Part shown: positions 15,447-23,927 of the stretch, piece by piece | How the letters are laid out: each line of letters starts with the position of its first letter | How positions within the stretch are numbered: the stretch's first letter is position 1 | DNA from: Phycisphaerales bacterium | GTDB taxonomy: Bacteria; Planctomycetota; Phycisphaerae; Phycisphaerales; SM1A02 | DNA: 52,448 nucleotides | Assembly (NCBI GenBank): GCA_009692045.1 | Contig: SIAA01000012.1 | Coordinates: forward strand, 1 to 52,448 | Direction of reading: 5' to 3' | Notes under the pieces: model-generated | Told to the model about the DNA's origin: nothing | The model's database searches: none | What the model saw: the letters and a program-made list of their open reading frames with translations, nothing else | Program-made: the position numbers and the translations under genes

Positions 15447-16151
15447 TCACATCTCGGTGTGGAGGTTGGCCTCGTCCATCAAGTAAAGTCCGATGAGCCA
15501 CTTTTCCACGATATAGGGCTCGATTCGCAGAATGCCAGTCACAGTACCGTAGCGAATGGTGTGGCGCTTGCTGCTGTCAACGGCGCTGGTCAGGGCGACT
15601 TCGATAGCGTCATAGGGAGTGGGCGGTACGCCGATACAGCACCCATCCCATTGGTTGAGCATGCACAGCAGCTCGTCGGACTCAGTGGCGATGAGGGGGA
15701 AGGCAACATATCCGCTGATGCGCACCCACTGTCCCTGCATCATGGCAATGCGCTCGGGGATCAGCCTTTCCCCGAGGCGCGGGATGAAGGTATCTCCGGC
15801 GCTCATCAGGTAGTCCCAGTTGAGTTCGAACGGATTCTCTTTGCTGCCATCGCCGTGAAATGTCCACTTGCCATCCGCCAAGGTTGAACCGTCTGCCTGT
15901 ACCTCAAGTTTGCTGGGAATGATCGTGGCACCGGGGACTGTTCCCCGTGCGGGCGGTGGAGACTTCGCGGGCGTTGACGGCGCCGCATCAGGTGCGTGCA
16001 CCGCATTTGGCGCCCCGGGAATCACGCTGCTGTTCGGCGCTGCCGGGTCGATCAGGCCGGGGGTGCGCGCTTGATTGAACATCGAGGAACCCACGAAGTA
16101 GGCGGCAACTGCAGCTGCAATGATGATGGCGATGGCGAGGGCTCGCGGCAT
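15447..16151 (-). CDS. Membrane-anchored DUF3299 protein
   Basis: The 234-residue protein has one N-terminal membrane helix (about 4-22), a Pro/Ala-rich linker to about residue 75, and a C-terminal globular domain. The domain shows ISGYVAFP, then a double cysteine in WDGCCIGVPPTPYDAIEV (Cys171-172), the mark of DUF3299. Proteins of this family often lie beside a LolD/MacB-like ATPase and an FtsX-type permease, and that context is linked to zinc in Vibrio (the Zrg system, as I recall it). The same arrangement occurs here: the permease stop is three bases upstream. The two cysteines could bind metal. The exact role is unknown. Confidence 0.8.
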   Translation of the reverse strand: MPRALAIAIIIAAAVAAYFVGSSMFNQARTPGLIDPAAPNSSVIPGAPNAVHAPDAAPSTPAKSPPPARGTVPGATIIPSKLEVQADGSTLADGKWTFHGDGSKENPFELNWDYLMSAGDTFIPRLGERLIPERIAMMQGQWVRISGYVAFPLIATESDELLCMLNQWDGCCIGVPPTPYDAIEVALTSAVDSSKRHTIRYGTVTGILRIEPYIVEKWLIGLYLMDEANLHTEM

Positions 16152-16154
16152 GGC

Positions 16155-17447
16155 TTACCCGAGGGGCCGCAGATTGTCGGCGACGCTGGTTCGGTAGGCG
16201 CGGGCAGCGGGAATCACACCGGCCAAGCATGCCAGTGCGATGGCACCTCCGGTCACAGCAGCCAAAGTGCCGGCCTCCAGAGTTGGATCAATCACCAACC
16301 CTACCTTTGCTCGCAGCGCGTCAGCGGCAGCCATCGCCGCAAAGTGAGCCATCGCCAATCCGGCCGCCGACCCAGCGAGTCCAATGAGAGCACTCTCACT
16401 CAGAATCAGCATGAACACGCGCATCTGGCTCGCTCCGAGCACGCGGATGATCGCCACCTGGCGGCGGCGGAGATCCATTGAGTTGTACAGAGCCAACAGG
16501 ATCGCCACCGAACTGGAGAGCAGTACCGCGATGCCCAGAGCTATGAATAGTGAGTCGATGTCACCGACTATGCGGAACAGTTTGTCGACCTGATCAGCTG
16601 GCATGGCCACGGTAATGCTGGTGTCTCGCCTCAGCCGATCGAACTGCCCCTGCATGGCCGCCGTCGCATCGCGGCCCGGCCGAGTGGGGAGCCGTAGCAT
16701 TGCTCCGGTGATCTTGCGGTCCTCATCGGTGAGGTCATGCGCATCGACATGGGCGTGATCGTGTCCATCATGATCAACATGATCATCATGCTCGCGCTCG
16801 GCCCGATCCTCGGCGTGGATGATCCAGGTGCTCTCTAGGTCAGTGAACAGGGCCCGATCATGAGCACTGGCCGTGGGAGCAAGAACTCCCACTACCTCAT
16901 AGAGATGATCGGCATGCTCGTGTCCACCTTCACCACTCCATGCCCCGTGCGTCAGGGCGATGCGGTCTCCTAGGTGCAATCCAAAGTCCCGCGCTGCCTG
17001 CGCCCCCGCAACCACCTGGAAGTTGCTGGCGAAAGGCACACCTTCGGCGAACTGCCAGGACTCACCCACCGCAGGCTGAAAGCGCGAGAAGAACTCAGTC
17101 GTTGTCGCCATCACCGGTGCGCCGCGATAGGAATCACCCAGTTGGGTAGGAATGCACCACTCCCAGGGGAATGACTCCTTCAGGCTCTGGAACTGCTGCC
17201 AAAGCAGCGGATTGGCAGGGGGATTGGCATAGAAGACGCCGTTGAGAACCGCAACAAGTGGACTGGCATCGGCGCTCACCAGTAGATGCATGTTCCCGGT
17301 GCCGCGCCGAAACGATTGCTGCGCCGAGGAGCGCATGGAAAGCAATACCAAAAGAATCGCCACGGATACTCCCACCATGAGAGTCGTGACGCAGCTGGAG
17401 AAGGCACGCAGGCGCAGACTGCGAATAATGAAGGAGAGCCAACTCAC
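16155..17447 (-). CDS. FtsX/MacB-type ABC permease with His-rich loop
   Basis: The 430-residue protein has an N-terminal membrane helix (about 16-38), a large extracytoplasmic region (about 40-300) and three C-terminal helices, with the cytoplasmic segment YNSMDLRRRQVAIIRVLGAS between them. This is the FtsX-like permease layout. The extracytoplasmic part holds GGHEHADH (174-181) and a dense His/Asp stretch at 211-237 (HDDHVDHDGHDHAHVDAHD), which looks like a divalent-metal-binding loop. Family members act as mechanotransmitters or lipoprotein/peptide exporters. With the DUF3299 neighbour, a zinc-linked function is likely but unproven. It overlaps the ATPase gene by four bases. Confidence 0.9.
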   Translation of the reverse strand: MSWLSFIIRSLRLRAFSSCVTTLMVGVSVAILLVLLSMRSSAQQSFRRGTGNMHLLVSADASPLVAVLNGVFYANPPANPLLWQQFQSLKESFPWEWCIPTQLGDSYRGAPVMATTTEFFSRFQPAVGESWQFAEGVPFASNFQVVAGAQAARDFGLHLGDRIALTHGAWSGEGGHEHADHLYEVVGVLAPTASAHDRALFTDLESTWIIHAEDRAEREHDDHVDHDGHDHAHVDAHDLTDEDRKITGAMLRLPTRPGRDATAAMQGQFDRLRRDTSITVAMPADQVDKLFRIVGDIDSLFIALGIAVLLSSSVAILLALYNSMDLRRRQVAIIRVLGASQMRVFMLILSESALIGLAGSAAGLAMAHFAAMAAADALRAKVGLVIDPTLEAGTLAAVTGGAIALACLAGVIPAARAYRTSVADNLRPLG

Positions 17448-18109
17448 TGCGAGTTCCCTTGGCGCGCGGCGGCGATGCAGGTGGTGAAGCGGCGAGCAAC
17501 TTCAGGATCATGACTGGCACATAGAAGAGCTGCACCGCTGGCTCGGCAGGTCTCCTGCAGCAGAGTCAGGGCGGCATCGCGGTTCACCGGGTCGAGGCTG
17601 GCGGTCGGTTCGTCGGCGAGCACCAGTGTCGGTCGAGCGGCTACCGCCCGTGCCACCGCGACGCGCTGCTGCTGTCCAACGCTAAGGCGATCAACGAGCG
17701 CATCTACACGCTCTACACCGAGCTTCGTCAGGAGAGACTGAGCGCGTTCACGGTGTTCACTGCGGGGAAGGCCGCTGAAGCGGAGCGCTAGAAGGATATT
17801 TTCCAAGGCCGAAAACCCCTGCAAGAGGTTGAACACCTGAAACACCATGCCGATGGAACGACCTCGGAATCGGTCACGCGCGGCCCCGCGCAGCGTTCCG
17901 ATCTGAACTCCATTCACAGCAATCGATCCGCTGTGGGGTGACTCAAGCCCAGCAACTAGATTCAGGAATGTGCTCTTTCCCGTGCCGCTGCTCCCTAGGA
18001 GCAAAGCCTGTTCACCGGGAGCCAGAGCCACATCGGCGAAGGCCATTGAGGGGCCATTTGCATAGCAAAATGTCACGCCAGAGGTGTCCAGCACGGTCGG
18101 ATTGGGCAT
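17444..18109 (-). CDS. ABC transporter ATP-binding protein (LolD/MacB-like)
   Basis: The 221-residue single-domain ATPase contains Walker A (GSSGTGKS, 39-46), Q-loop region (GMVFQVFNLL), signature (LSVGQQQRV), Walker B (LVLADEPT) and the switch His (LLCASHD). The signature has V in place of the usual first G (LSVGQ for LSGGQ). The spacing and the FNLL sequence place it with the LolD/MacB/FtsE group that pairs with FtsX-type permeases. Its stop overlaps the permease start by four bases, so they should form a complex. It starts 11 bases after the recG stop and is probably part of the same transcript. Confidence 0.93.
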   Translation of the reverse strand: MPNPTVLDTSGVTFCYANGPSMAFADVALAPGEQALLLGSSGTGKSTFLNLVAGLESPHSGSIAVNGVQIGTLRGAARDRFRGRSIGMVFQVFNLLQGFSALENILLALRFSGLPRSEHRERAQSLLTKLGVERVDALVDRLSVGQQQRVAVARAVAARPTLVLADEPTASLDPVNRDAALTLLQETCRASGAALLCASHDPEVARRFTTCIAAARQGNSQ

Positions 18110-18120
18110 CGCGGGCGATC

Positions 18121-20235
18121 CTACCCAACCCCTGCTAGCCCGAGGGCATTGCCATACGCGCGCATGAGGATTTGCCGGATCGGCACCTCAGTAGGTTCTG
18201 CCAACCGCGGGCTCCGCTCAATCCACTGCCGGGCATCCTCGCGCGCGGCCTCCAGGAGAGCCAAGTCTTGCTCGATATCTGCAACCTTGAAAGGTGGAAG
18301 TCCTGATTGCCGCTGACCGAGGGCCTCACCCGGTCCCCGCAAACTCAAGTCCAGTTCACCGATCCGGAATCCATCAGTTGTGGTAGCGATGGCATCGAGC
18401 CGGGCTCGTGCATCATCAGTAACTGGATCTCCAAGAAACACACACAAACTCGGTTTGCTCCCGCGCCCTATGCGCCCCCGAAGTTGATGCAACTGTGCCA
18501 GACCGAATCGCTCGGCGTGCTCCACCACCATGAGGGTGGCTTCGGGGACATCGATACCGACTTCAACTACCACGGTCGCCACTAGAACCTGACACTCACC
18601 GCAGGCGAACTGACGCATCACTTCATCGCGCTCGGCTGGGGGCATGCGCCCATGTAGCTGACCGATGCGCACGCCCCGGAACGCTCCCGTTGCCAATAGC
18701 TGCGCATGGGTTCCCACCGCCTTCAATCCCGCTGCAGATTCCTCGACCGCAGGGACAATGACATAGGCACGCTCTCCGCCGTCAAGACGCCGCCTGACAT
18801 AGGCGTAAGCCTCGCTCGATCGCGCTGATTCCAAGACTCGCGTGGCGATTTCCATGCGCCCGGGCAAGCGCCCGCGCATGGTGGAGACATCGAGGTCACC
18901 CAGGAATGCCAAGGCAAGAGTGCGCGGAATGGGTGTGGCAGTCATCACAAGAACATGGGGCGTCGTGGCGTCCTTCCCCTGACTGCGAAGGTGAGCGCGT
19001 TGTTCCACTCCGAAGCGATGCTGTTCGTCGACTACGGCAAGAGCCAGACTGTGAAATGCCACCCCGGTGCTGAGCAGAGCATGGGTGCCGATGGCAATGT
19101 GAGCGGAACCACCGGCGATCGCGGCGCGAACCGCGGCCTTCCCCGCGCCGCTCCTGCCGCCGCTGAGCAGCACGACGCGCACATCGGTGCCGGCGAGCAT
19201 CGCTGAGACTGTGCGGTAGTGCTGCTGGGCCAGGATCTCCGTGGGCGCGATGATGGCAGCCTGATGCCCATGGGCGACTGCGGCAAGCATGCCATAGACC
19301 GCAACGGCAGTCTTGCCGCTGCCAACATCTCCCTGCAAGAGCCGATTCATGGGGCGAGTCGCCGCCAGATCTGCAGCGAGTTCCCTGGTCGCCTTGTCCT
19401 GAGCGGGGGTGAGCGTGAAGGGCAAGCGGGCACGAATGCGCGCCTCGATCGCGGGTGTGATGGGCAGGGAGTGAGCTTGAAGTTCATGATGAATCTGCCA
19501 CCTTCGCATGGCGATCCCCAACTGCAGCACTAGCAACTCGCCATAAGCGATCCGCATCCGCCCCTCGCTCGCCTGCGCCCGCGTGTTCGGCTGATGCAGG
19601 GCTCGGTAGGCAGCGCTCAACTCTAGAAGCTCTCGGGAGGTACGCAGCGATGCGGGCAGAGGATCCACCGTCGATTGGCAGAGCGATTGGAGATTGACGC
19701 TCACCAACTCCTCAATGCGGGTCGACGGCATGCGCTCCGATGCTGGATAGATAGGCTTCAATCGAGCAGTGCGAGGAGGATCAGTCTCTGAACTTGGTTC
19801 CCAAACTGGATTGACCAGCTCCAGGTATGCACCCTGCAGTTTGCCCTTTCCCCGAACGATGCCGCTCACACCGGGATGAAGTTTCCGTGCCATCCACGGT
19901 GCGCGGAACCACACAAGTCGCACTGATCGATCGCTGCACTCAAGCGTCGCCTCGATGCGACCTGACCTTCCTGGAACCGTTCGCACCCGCGCCACACTGC
20001 CACGCAACTGCACGATTGCCCGGGGATCGAGAAGCACGGCCTGTATTGCCTGCTCCACCGTCGACTCGGCCAGCTCATCCTCATATCGGGACGGAGCGTG
20101 AACAAGCAGGTCCATCGCCGTCTCAAAGCCGAGTTCCCTCAGCGCCTTGGCATCCCGCTCGCGTAGTCCAACAAGGCTCTCGAGTGGAGCTGGGGTGAGA
20201 GTCCGAGGCTCGATTGGCTCGTCCGACTGCCCCAT
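18121..20235 (-). CDS. recG: ATP-dependent DNA helicase RecG
   Basis: RecG reverses stalled forks and processes branched DNA. With the ATG at 20235 the protein has 704 residues, a normal length. Order: N-terminal wedge/OB domain (about 60-150), then helicase motifs I (LLQGDVGSGKT, Walker A at 302-309), Ia (APTEILAQQH), II (VVDEQHRFGVEQR, 401-413), III (VMTATPIPRTLALAFLGD) and VI (FGLAQLHQLRGRIGRG). The DEQH box and TATPIPRT are characteristic. The frame stays open 62 codons further upstream, but that part is antisense to xseA and shows no conservation. The start lies 22 bases from the divergent xseA start. It heads a seven-gene minus-strand run. Confidence 0.96.
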   Translation of the reverse strand: MGQSDEPIEPRTLTPAPLESLVGLRERDAKALRELGFETAMDLLVHAPSRYEDELAESTVEQAIQAVLLDPRAIVQLRGSVARVRTVPGRSGRIEATLECSDRSVRLVWFRAPWMARKLHPGVSGIVRGKGKLQGAYLELVNPVWEPSSETDPPRTARLKPIYPASERMPSTRIEELVSVNLQSLCQSTVDPLPASLRTSRELLELSAAYRALHQPNTRAQASEGRMRIAYGELLVLQLGIAMRRWQIHHELQAHSLPITPAIEARIRARLPFTLTPAQDKATRELAADLAATRPMNRLLQGDVGSGKTAVAVYGMLAAVAHGHQAAIIAPTEILAQQHYRTVSAMLAGTDVRVVLLSGGRSGAGKAAVRAAIAGGSAHIAIGTHALLSTGVAFHSLALAVVDEQHRFGVEQRAHLRSQGKDATTPHVLVMTATPIPRTLALAFLGDLDVSTMRGRLPGRMEIATRVLESARSSEAYAYVRRRLDGGERAYVIVPAVEESAAGLKAVGTHAQLLATGAFRGVRIGQLHGRMPPAERDEVMRQFACGECQVLVATVVVEVGIDVPEATLMVVEHAERFGLAQLHQLRGRIGRGSKPSLCVFLGDPVTDDARARLDAIATTTDGFRIGELDLSLRGPGEALGQRQSGLPPFKVADIEQDLALLEAAREDARQWIERSPRLAEPTEVPIRQILMRAYGNALGLAGVG

Positions 20236-20257
20236 GTGTGGCTCGTACCATACTTCG

Positions 20258-21604
20258 GTGGAACAAAACCTGTTTGATCGCGACAGCACCGAGGCAAAGC
20301 CGTGGACGGTCAGCGAAACGAACAGCCGCATCCAGAGTGCCATGGAGAAGGGGTTGCCCGCTGAGGTTCTGGTAATGGGCGAGGTGAGTGAATTCTCCGC
20401 CAAAGCCCATTGGTACTTCAAGTTGAAGGATCAGAGCGCAGCGCTTTCTTGCACCATGTGGCAGAGTGATGCTCGCCGCGTCGCTACTCCGCCCCGCGTC
20501 GGCGAAGTAATCATCGCTCGAGGCAGACTGGGGCTCTGGCCGGCGCAGGGCAAGCTGCAGCTGATCGTCAACTCGATCAAGATTGCCGGGGCAGGCACGC
20601 TGGAGCAACAGCATCAGGCGCTCTGTCTTGAGTTGAAAGCCGCAGGCTATTTTGAGGAGGCGCGCAAGCTCAGATTGCCGGTGTATCCCTGGCGCATTGC
20701 GATTCTCACCAGTCTTGCCGGGGCTGCCGTGAATGACTGTATCGACACCGCTAGGAAACGGATGCCAGCCGTGGAGCTGCTCCTTGTGGACATTCCCGTA
20801 CAGGGCAAGGGAGCTGCGGCTGAGATCGCTGATGCCATCCGCGCCGTCGACCGAAGAGCGCAGGAGTTGGGGGTGGATCTGATCCTGGTGACGCGCGGAG
20901 GCGGCAGCGCCGACGATCTCTGGCAGTTCAACGAACGCGCCGTTGCCGACGCAGTCTTTGCCTGCAACTGCCCGATCGCCAGTGCCATCGGCCACGAGCA
21001 CAACACCACCATCATTGACCTAGTGGCGGATGCTTCGTTTGCCACACCGACTCAAGCGATGGCTCACATACTTCCTGATGCGACAGCACTTCAGGAAGAG
21101 TTGCTGCATCGGTCTCAGCGGCTGAGGCAGAGTGTCAGGCGCGTGGTCGGTACCTGGCTGCAACAACACTCTGCAGAAGCGCGGGCACTGCGCTCGGCCG
21201 GTGGGATTGCGCTCGATCGCTGCCGCACGACATTGCTGCGAACCGAGTCACGCCTAGAACGAACGCGCCCGACAGCTCAGCTAGCGGCACGAAGTGCGCG
21301 GCTGACCGCAGCGATCGAGCGGTTTCAGTCGGCGATACGCGGGCTGATGCGGGATCGGCTGCGGGTGGTAGACAGTTCGGCGCGTTCACTCGAGGCGCTG
21401 GGCCCGATGCAGGTCTTGAAGCGGGGATATGCCATGGTGCGCGATAGCAGCGGGCGGCTGATCAGGTCATGCAGTCAGGCTCAGGTCGGCGACAAACTCA
21501 TCACCACTCTTGCCGATGGGGAGTTCACCTCTGAGTTGCTGCTGAGCAAGCCACTACCGGTGCGCGACACCGAACCTCATCATCGATGTATTCCCGAGCC
21601 TTGA
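20258..21604 (+). CDS. xseA: Exodeoxyribonuclease VII large subunit
   Basis: The protein is about 448 residues from GTG 20258 (VEQNLFDRD). It has an N-terminal OB fold (VSETNSRIQSAMEKG; HWYFKLKDQSAALSCTMW) and the catalytic domain with TRGGGSADDLWQFNERAVADAV and ASAIGHEHNTTIIDLVAD, followed by a long helical region and a C-terminal strand (LKRGYAMVRDSSG). The enzyme degrades single-stranded DNA with the small subunit encoded next. An upstream in-frame ATG (20234) is possible but would overlap the recG start codon. xseB begins 15 bases downstream, so the two subunits are co-expressed. Confidence 0.95.
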   Translation: MEQNLFDRDSTEAKPWTVSETNSRIQSAMEKGLPAEVLVMGEVSEFSAKAHWYFKLKDQSAALSCTMWQSDARRVATPPRVGEVIIARGRLGLWPAQGKLQLIVNSIKIAGAGTLEQQHQALCLELKAAGYFEEARKLRLPVYPWRIAILTSLAGAAVNDCIDTARKRMPAVELLLVDIPVQGKGAAAEIADAIRAVDRRAQELGVDLILVTRGGGSADDLWQFNERAVADAVFACNCPIASAIGHEHNTTIIDLVADASFATPTQAMAHILPDATALQEELLHRSQRLRQSVRRVVGTWLQQHSAEARALRSAGGIALDRCRTTLLRTESRLERTRPTAQLAARSARLTAAIERFQSAIRGLMRDRLRVVDSSARSLEALGPMQVLKRGYAMVRDSSGRLIRSCSQAQVGDKLITTLADGEFTSELLLSKPLPVRDTEPHHRCIPEP

Positions 21605-21619
21605 TAGACTTCACCCGCG

Positions 21620-21925
21620 ATGGCACTGAGACGCAGTAAGTCGGCAGATGAATCACCGCCAATAAGCGGGGGAGATTCCTCCCGTCCCAGCCCGATCCCC
21701 GCCCAGAGTTTTGAGGACTGCATGCGGGAACTTGAGCAGATCGTGGGACAGATGGAGCGGGGCGAAGTGACGCTGGAGGAGTCGATCTCGCGGTATCAGC
21801 GGGGCGCCGACCTGGTGAATCAATGCCGCGCCGTGTTGAGTCAGGCGCAGCAGTTGATCGAGAGAATCTCGGCCAAGTCGTTGGCTGCTGATGCCCGTCC
21901 GACATCCGATGAACCAACTCACTGA
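21620..21925 (+). CDS. xseB: Exodeoxyribonuclease VII small subunit
   Basis: The 101-residue protein has a disordered Ser/Pro-rich N-terminal 28 residues and then the XseB helical hairpin: SFEDCMRELEQIVGQMERGEVTLEESISRYQRGADLVNQC. That segment is the family signature. It ends in a short polar tail. It sits 15 bases after xseA and overlaps or abuts the prepilin peptidase gene, depending on the start chosen there. Confidence 0.95.
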   Translation: MALRRSKSADESPPISGGDSSRPSPIPAQSFEDCMRELEQIVGQMERGEVTLEESISRYQRGADLVNQCRAVLSQAQQLIERISAKSLAADARPTSDEPTH

Positions 21926-23204
21926 TCAATCGCATCTCGCCGTGATGCCCGACTGGCTGTTGCTCTCGCTTCCCCATTCAGTCGGTATCTTTTTCACATT
22001 CGCCTTTGGTTGTTGCGTGGGGAGTTTCATAAATGTGTTGGTGCATCGCCTGCCTCGCGGCATGAGCATCGTTCATCCCCCAAGTCGCTGTCCCATCTGC
22101 GGAGTGCGTCTCGGTTGGCGGGAGAACTTACCGGTGGTGGGGTGGTTGCTGCTCGGTGGCCGATGCAAGGCCTGCCTCGTCAAAATTCCCAAGCGCTATC
22201 CCCTCGTCGAAGCTTTTACGGGAGGAGTTCTGGCACTGCTGTACATGGTTCTGTACTGCATTCCTGGCGATGACACCCTAGGGAGAATCGGAGGAGGATT
22301 CTGGTTTGCTCATGGATTCGCCACAGGATTCCCCTCCTTCTTCGTCTTGGCTTTCATGTTGTCCATGTTGATCGCCGCAACGCTTATCGACGCGGAGACA
22401 TTCACGATTCCCTTGAGCCTCACCGTGGTGGCAACCATCGTTGCCTTCGTTGGCTGGGGGCTGCAGGGTCTCTGGCGCGGCGGCCATGCGGCGGGCGATT
22501 GGCCGATTGGGCTACTTGGCTGGCAGGGTGTCGGAGGGGCAATCGGCGGGGTGGTTGGAACCATCATCTCCAATGGGCTTCTGCGAGCTGGGGTCCTCAA
22601 ATCGAGTTTTGCCGATTACGGCTTGTTCTTGAAAGACGGCGAGCCGCTGGCCGATTACCCCCATGCCCGCCGGGAGATGGGGACGGAGTTCAAGTTCCTT
22701 CTAGCACCCGCTGCCGGAATCATCCTTGGAGCGTGGCTGGGTTCGATGGAGACTGGCGCCGCGCCACCTCTGCCACTCTCCTCGATCGCTTCCTCCATGT
22801 GCGGGTATCTGGTAGGGGCCGGTTTGGTTTGGGCGATTCGGATGGGCGGAACACTGGCATTTGGCCGCGAAGCCATGGGATTGGGAGATGTTCACCTCAT
22901 GGGGGCAGTAGGCGCGGCTCTGGGCGCGACATGGGTGAGCGTTGCCTTCTTTCTGGCACCGTTCATCGCATTGACTTGGGTTGCAGGAGCGGGGATGTTG
23001 CGCCGAAAGGGGCGGGAGGGGGGAGAACTTCCCTACGGTCCCCATCTGGCCGCGGCTGCGGCGCTCTGCATCTTTGCCCGTCCGGTGATTCTGGATCTGG
23101 GTCGCACACTTTTTCCGGCTCTGGTCGAACCCCCGAAGTTGCCGACTGACCTCGGATTTGTTTTCCACAAAGTGTGGTGGGGGCTTGCATTCATCAGCAC
23201 ATGA
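21909..23204 (+). CDS. Prepilin peptidase (A24 family), enlarged
   Basis: The protein cleaves and N-methylates type IV prepilin-like proteins at the inner membrane. It is about 431 residues, versus about 260-290 usually. The N-terminal part has a membrane helix, GSFINVLVHRLPRGMSI, and a zinc tetra-cysteine (RCPIC, Cys61/64; RCKAC, Cys86/89). The two catalytic aspartates are in LIDAETFTIP and in MGLGDVHLMGA. Between them lies an insert of more than 100 residues with ADYPHARREMGTEFKFLL, a segment I associate with planctomycete versions. Start choice: ATG 21909 overlaps xseB by 17 bases; ATG 21891 or 21945 are alternatives. No pilin or secretion ATPase genes are nearby. Confidence 0.88.
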   Translation: MNQLTDQSHLAVMPDWLLLSLPHSVGIFFTFAFGCCVGSFINVLVHRLPRGMSIVHPPSRCPICGVRLGWRENLPVVGWLLLGGRCKACLVKIPKRYPLVEAFTGGVLALLYMVLYCIPGDDTLGRIGGGFWFAHGFATGFPSFFVLAFMLSMLIAATLIDAETFTIPLSLTVVATIVAFVGWGLQGLWRGGHAAGDWPIGLLGWQGVGGAIGGVVGTIISNGLLRAGVLKSSFADYGLFLKDGEPLADYPHARREMGTEFKFLLAPAAGIILGAWLGSMETGAAPPLPLSSIASSMCGYLVGAGLVWAIRMGGTLAFGREAMGLGDVHLMGAVGAALGATWVSVAFFLAPFIALTWVAGAGMLRRKGREGGELPYGPHLAAAAALCIFARPVILDLGRTLFPALVEPPKLPTDLGFVFHKVWWGLAFIST

Positions 23205-23267
23205 TGTTGCAATACACCCATTGATCCGGTAGGCGCCGGACAGCATGGATCCGCTGTTCATAAACTC

Positions 23268-23274
23268 GAAAGGA
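23268..23274 (+). promoter_or_regulatory. Shine-Dalgarno site of the OmpA-family lipoprotein
   Basis: GAAAGGA lies six bases before ATG 23281 and selects that start over an upstream in-frame ATG at 23245, which would break the lipoprotein signal layout. Confidence 0.65.
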
Positions 23275-23280
23275 ATCGAC

Positions 23281-23898
23281 ATGAACTCTCTCCTACTCTC
23301 CTCTGTTTCATTGGTATTTGTCGGACTCGTTTCTACTGGTTGTGACAACCAACTCAAGGATGGAAACGCTGCGCTTCTGAAGGACAACGAAGCGCTCCGC
23401 ACCCAACTTGCCGACAAGACTGCAGAACTTGATGCCGCCAACTCCCGCCTCGATGATGCGACCGCATCTGAGGGTGCTATGGAGGAGGCGATCACGGATG
23501 CCAGCGCATTCGATGGCATCGAGGGCGTAACCGCAACTGTCGTCGGGAACGAAATCCATATCTCGATCGAAGGTGATGTGCTCTTCGATTCGGGCAAGGA
23601 CTCGATCCGCAGCGATTCGCGCAAGTCACTCGACAAGGTGACCAATGCCATCGCCAAGAATCATCCCGGTGCGCTGATTCGCGTTGCGGGCTTTACCGAT
23701 ACGGATCCCATCAAGAAGAGTGGCTACAAGAGCAACTATCACTTGGGATTTGCCCGGGCCTATGCCGTTCGTGAGTACCTCGTTACGCAAGGTCTCGAGA
23801 GCAAGATGATCTCGCTCTCAAGCTTTGGTCCCGATGCACCACGCGACACCAAGGCCAAGAGCCGACGCGTTGAAGTTGTAGTTGTCTCTCAGAGCTGA
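23281..23898 (+). CDS. OmpA-family peptidoglycan-binding lipoprotein
   Basis: The 205-residue protein has a signal peptide ending in a lipobox-like LVSTGC (Cys21), a charged coiled coil (about 25-62, with heptad Leu in KDNEALRTQLADKTAELDAA), a linker, and a C-terminal OmpA domain. The domain contains VLFDSGKDSIRSDSRKSL and the peptidoglycan-binding pattern AGFTDTDPIKKS...NYHLGFARAYAVREYL, ending GPDAPRDTKAKSRRVEVVV. The coiled coil between lipid anchor and OmpA domain resembles Pal/Lpp-like spacers that tie the outer membrane to the wall. The -3 lipobox residue is Ser, slightly unusual. Confidence 0.88.
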   Translation: MNSLLLSSVSLVFVGLVSTGCDNQLKDGNAALLKDNEALRTQLADKTAELDAANSRLDDATASEGAMEEAITDASAFDGIEGVTATVVGNEIHISIEGDVLFDSGKDSIRSDSRKSLDKVTNAIAKNHPGALIRVAGFTDTDPIKKSGYKSNYHLGFARAYAVREYLVTQGLESKMISLSSFGPDAPRDTKAKSRRVEVVVVSQS

Positions 23899-23927
23899 GC
23901 GATACCTCGCGCTCTCCGAAGTGACCG

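Noticed and set aside
20123-21001. Minus-strand open frame (292 codons) opposite xseA
   Set aside because: xseA has clear family motifs here; the opposite frame has none and would overlap the recG start.
23224-23240. Short GC hairpin between prepilin peptidase and OmpA genes
   Set aside because: Only five pairs and no T-run; too weak to call a terminator.
22701-23657. Minus-strand open frame opposite the prepilin peptidase and OmpA genes
   Set aside because: It spans two real genes and is rich in Ser/Arg without a recognisable domain.
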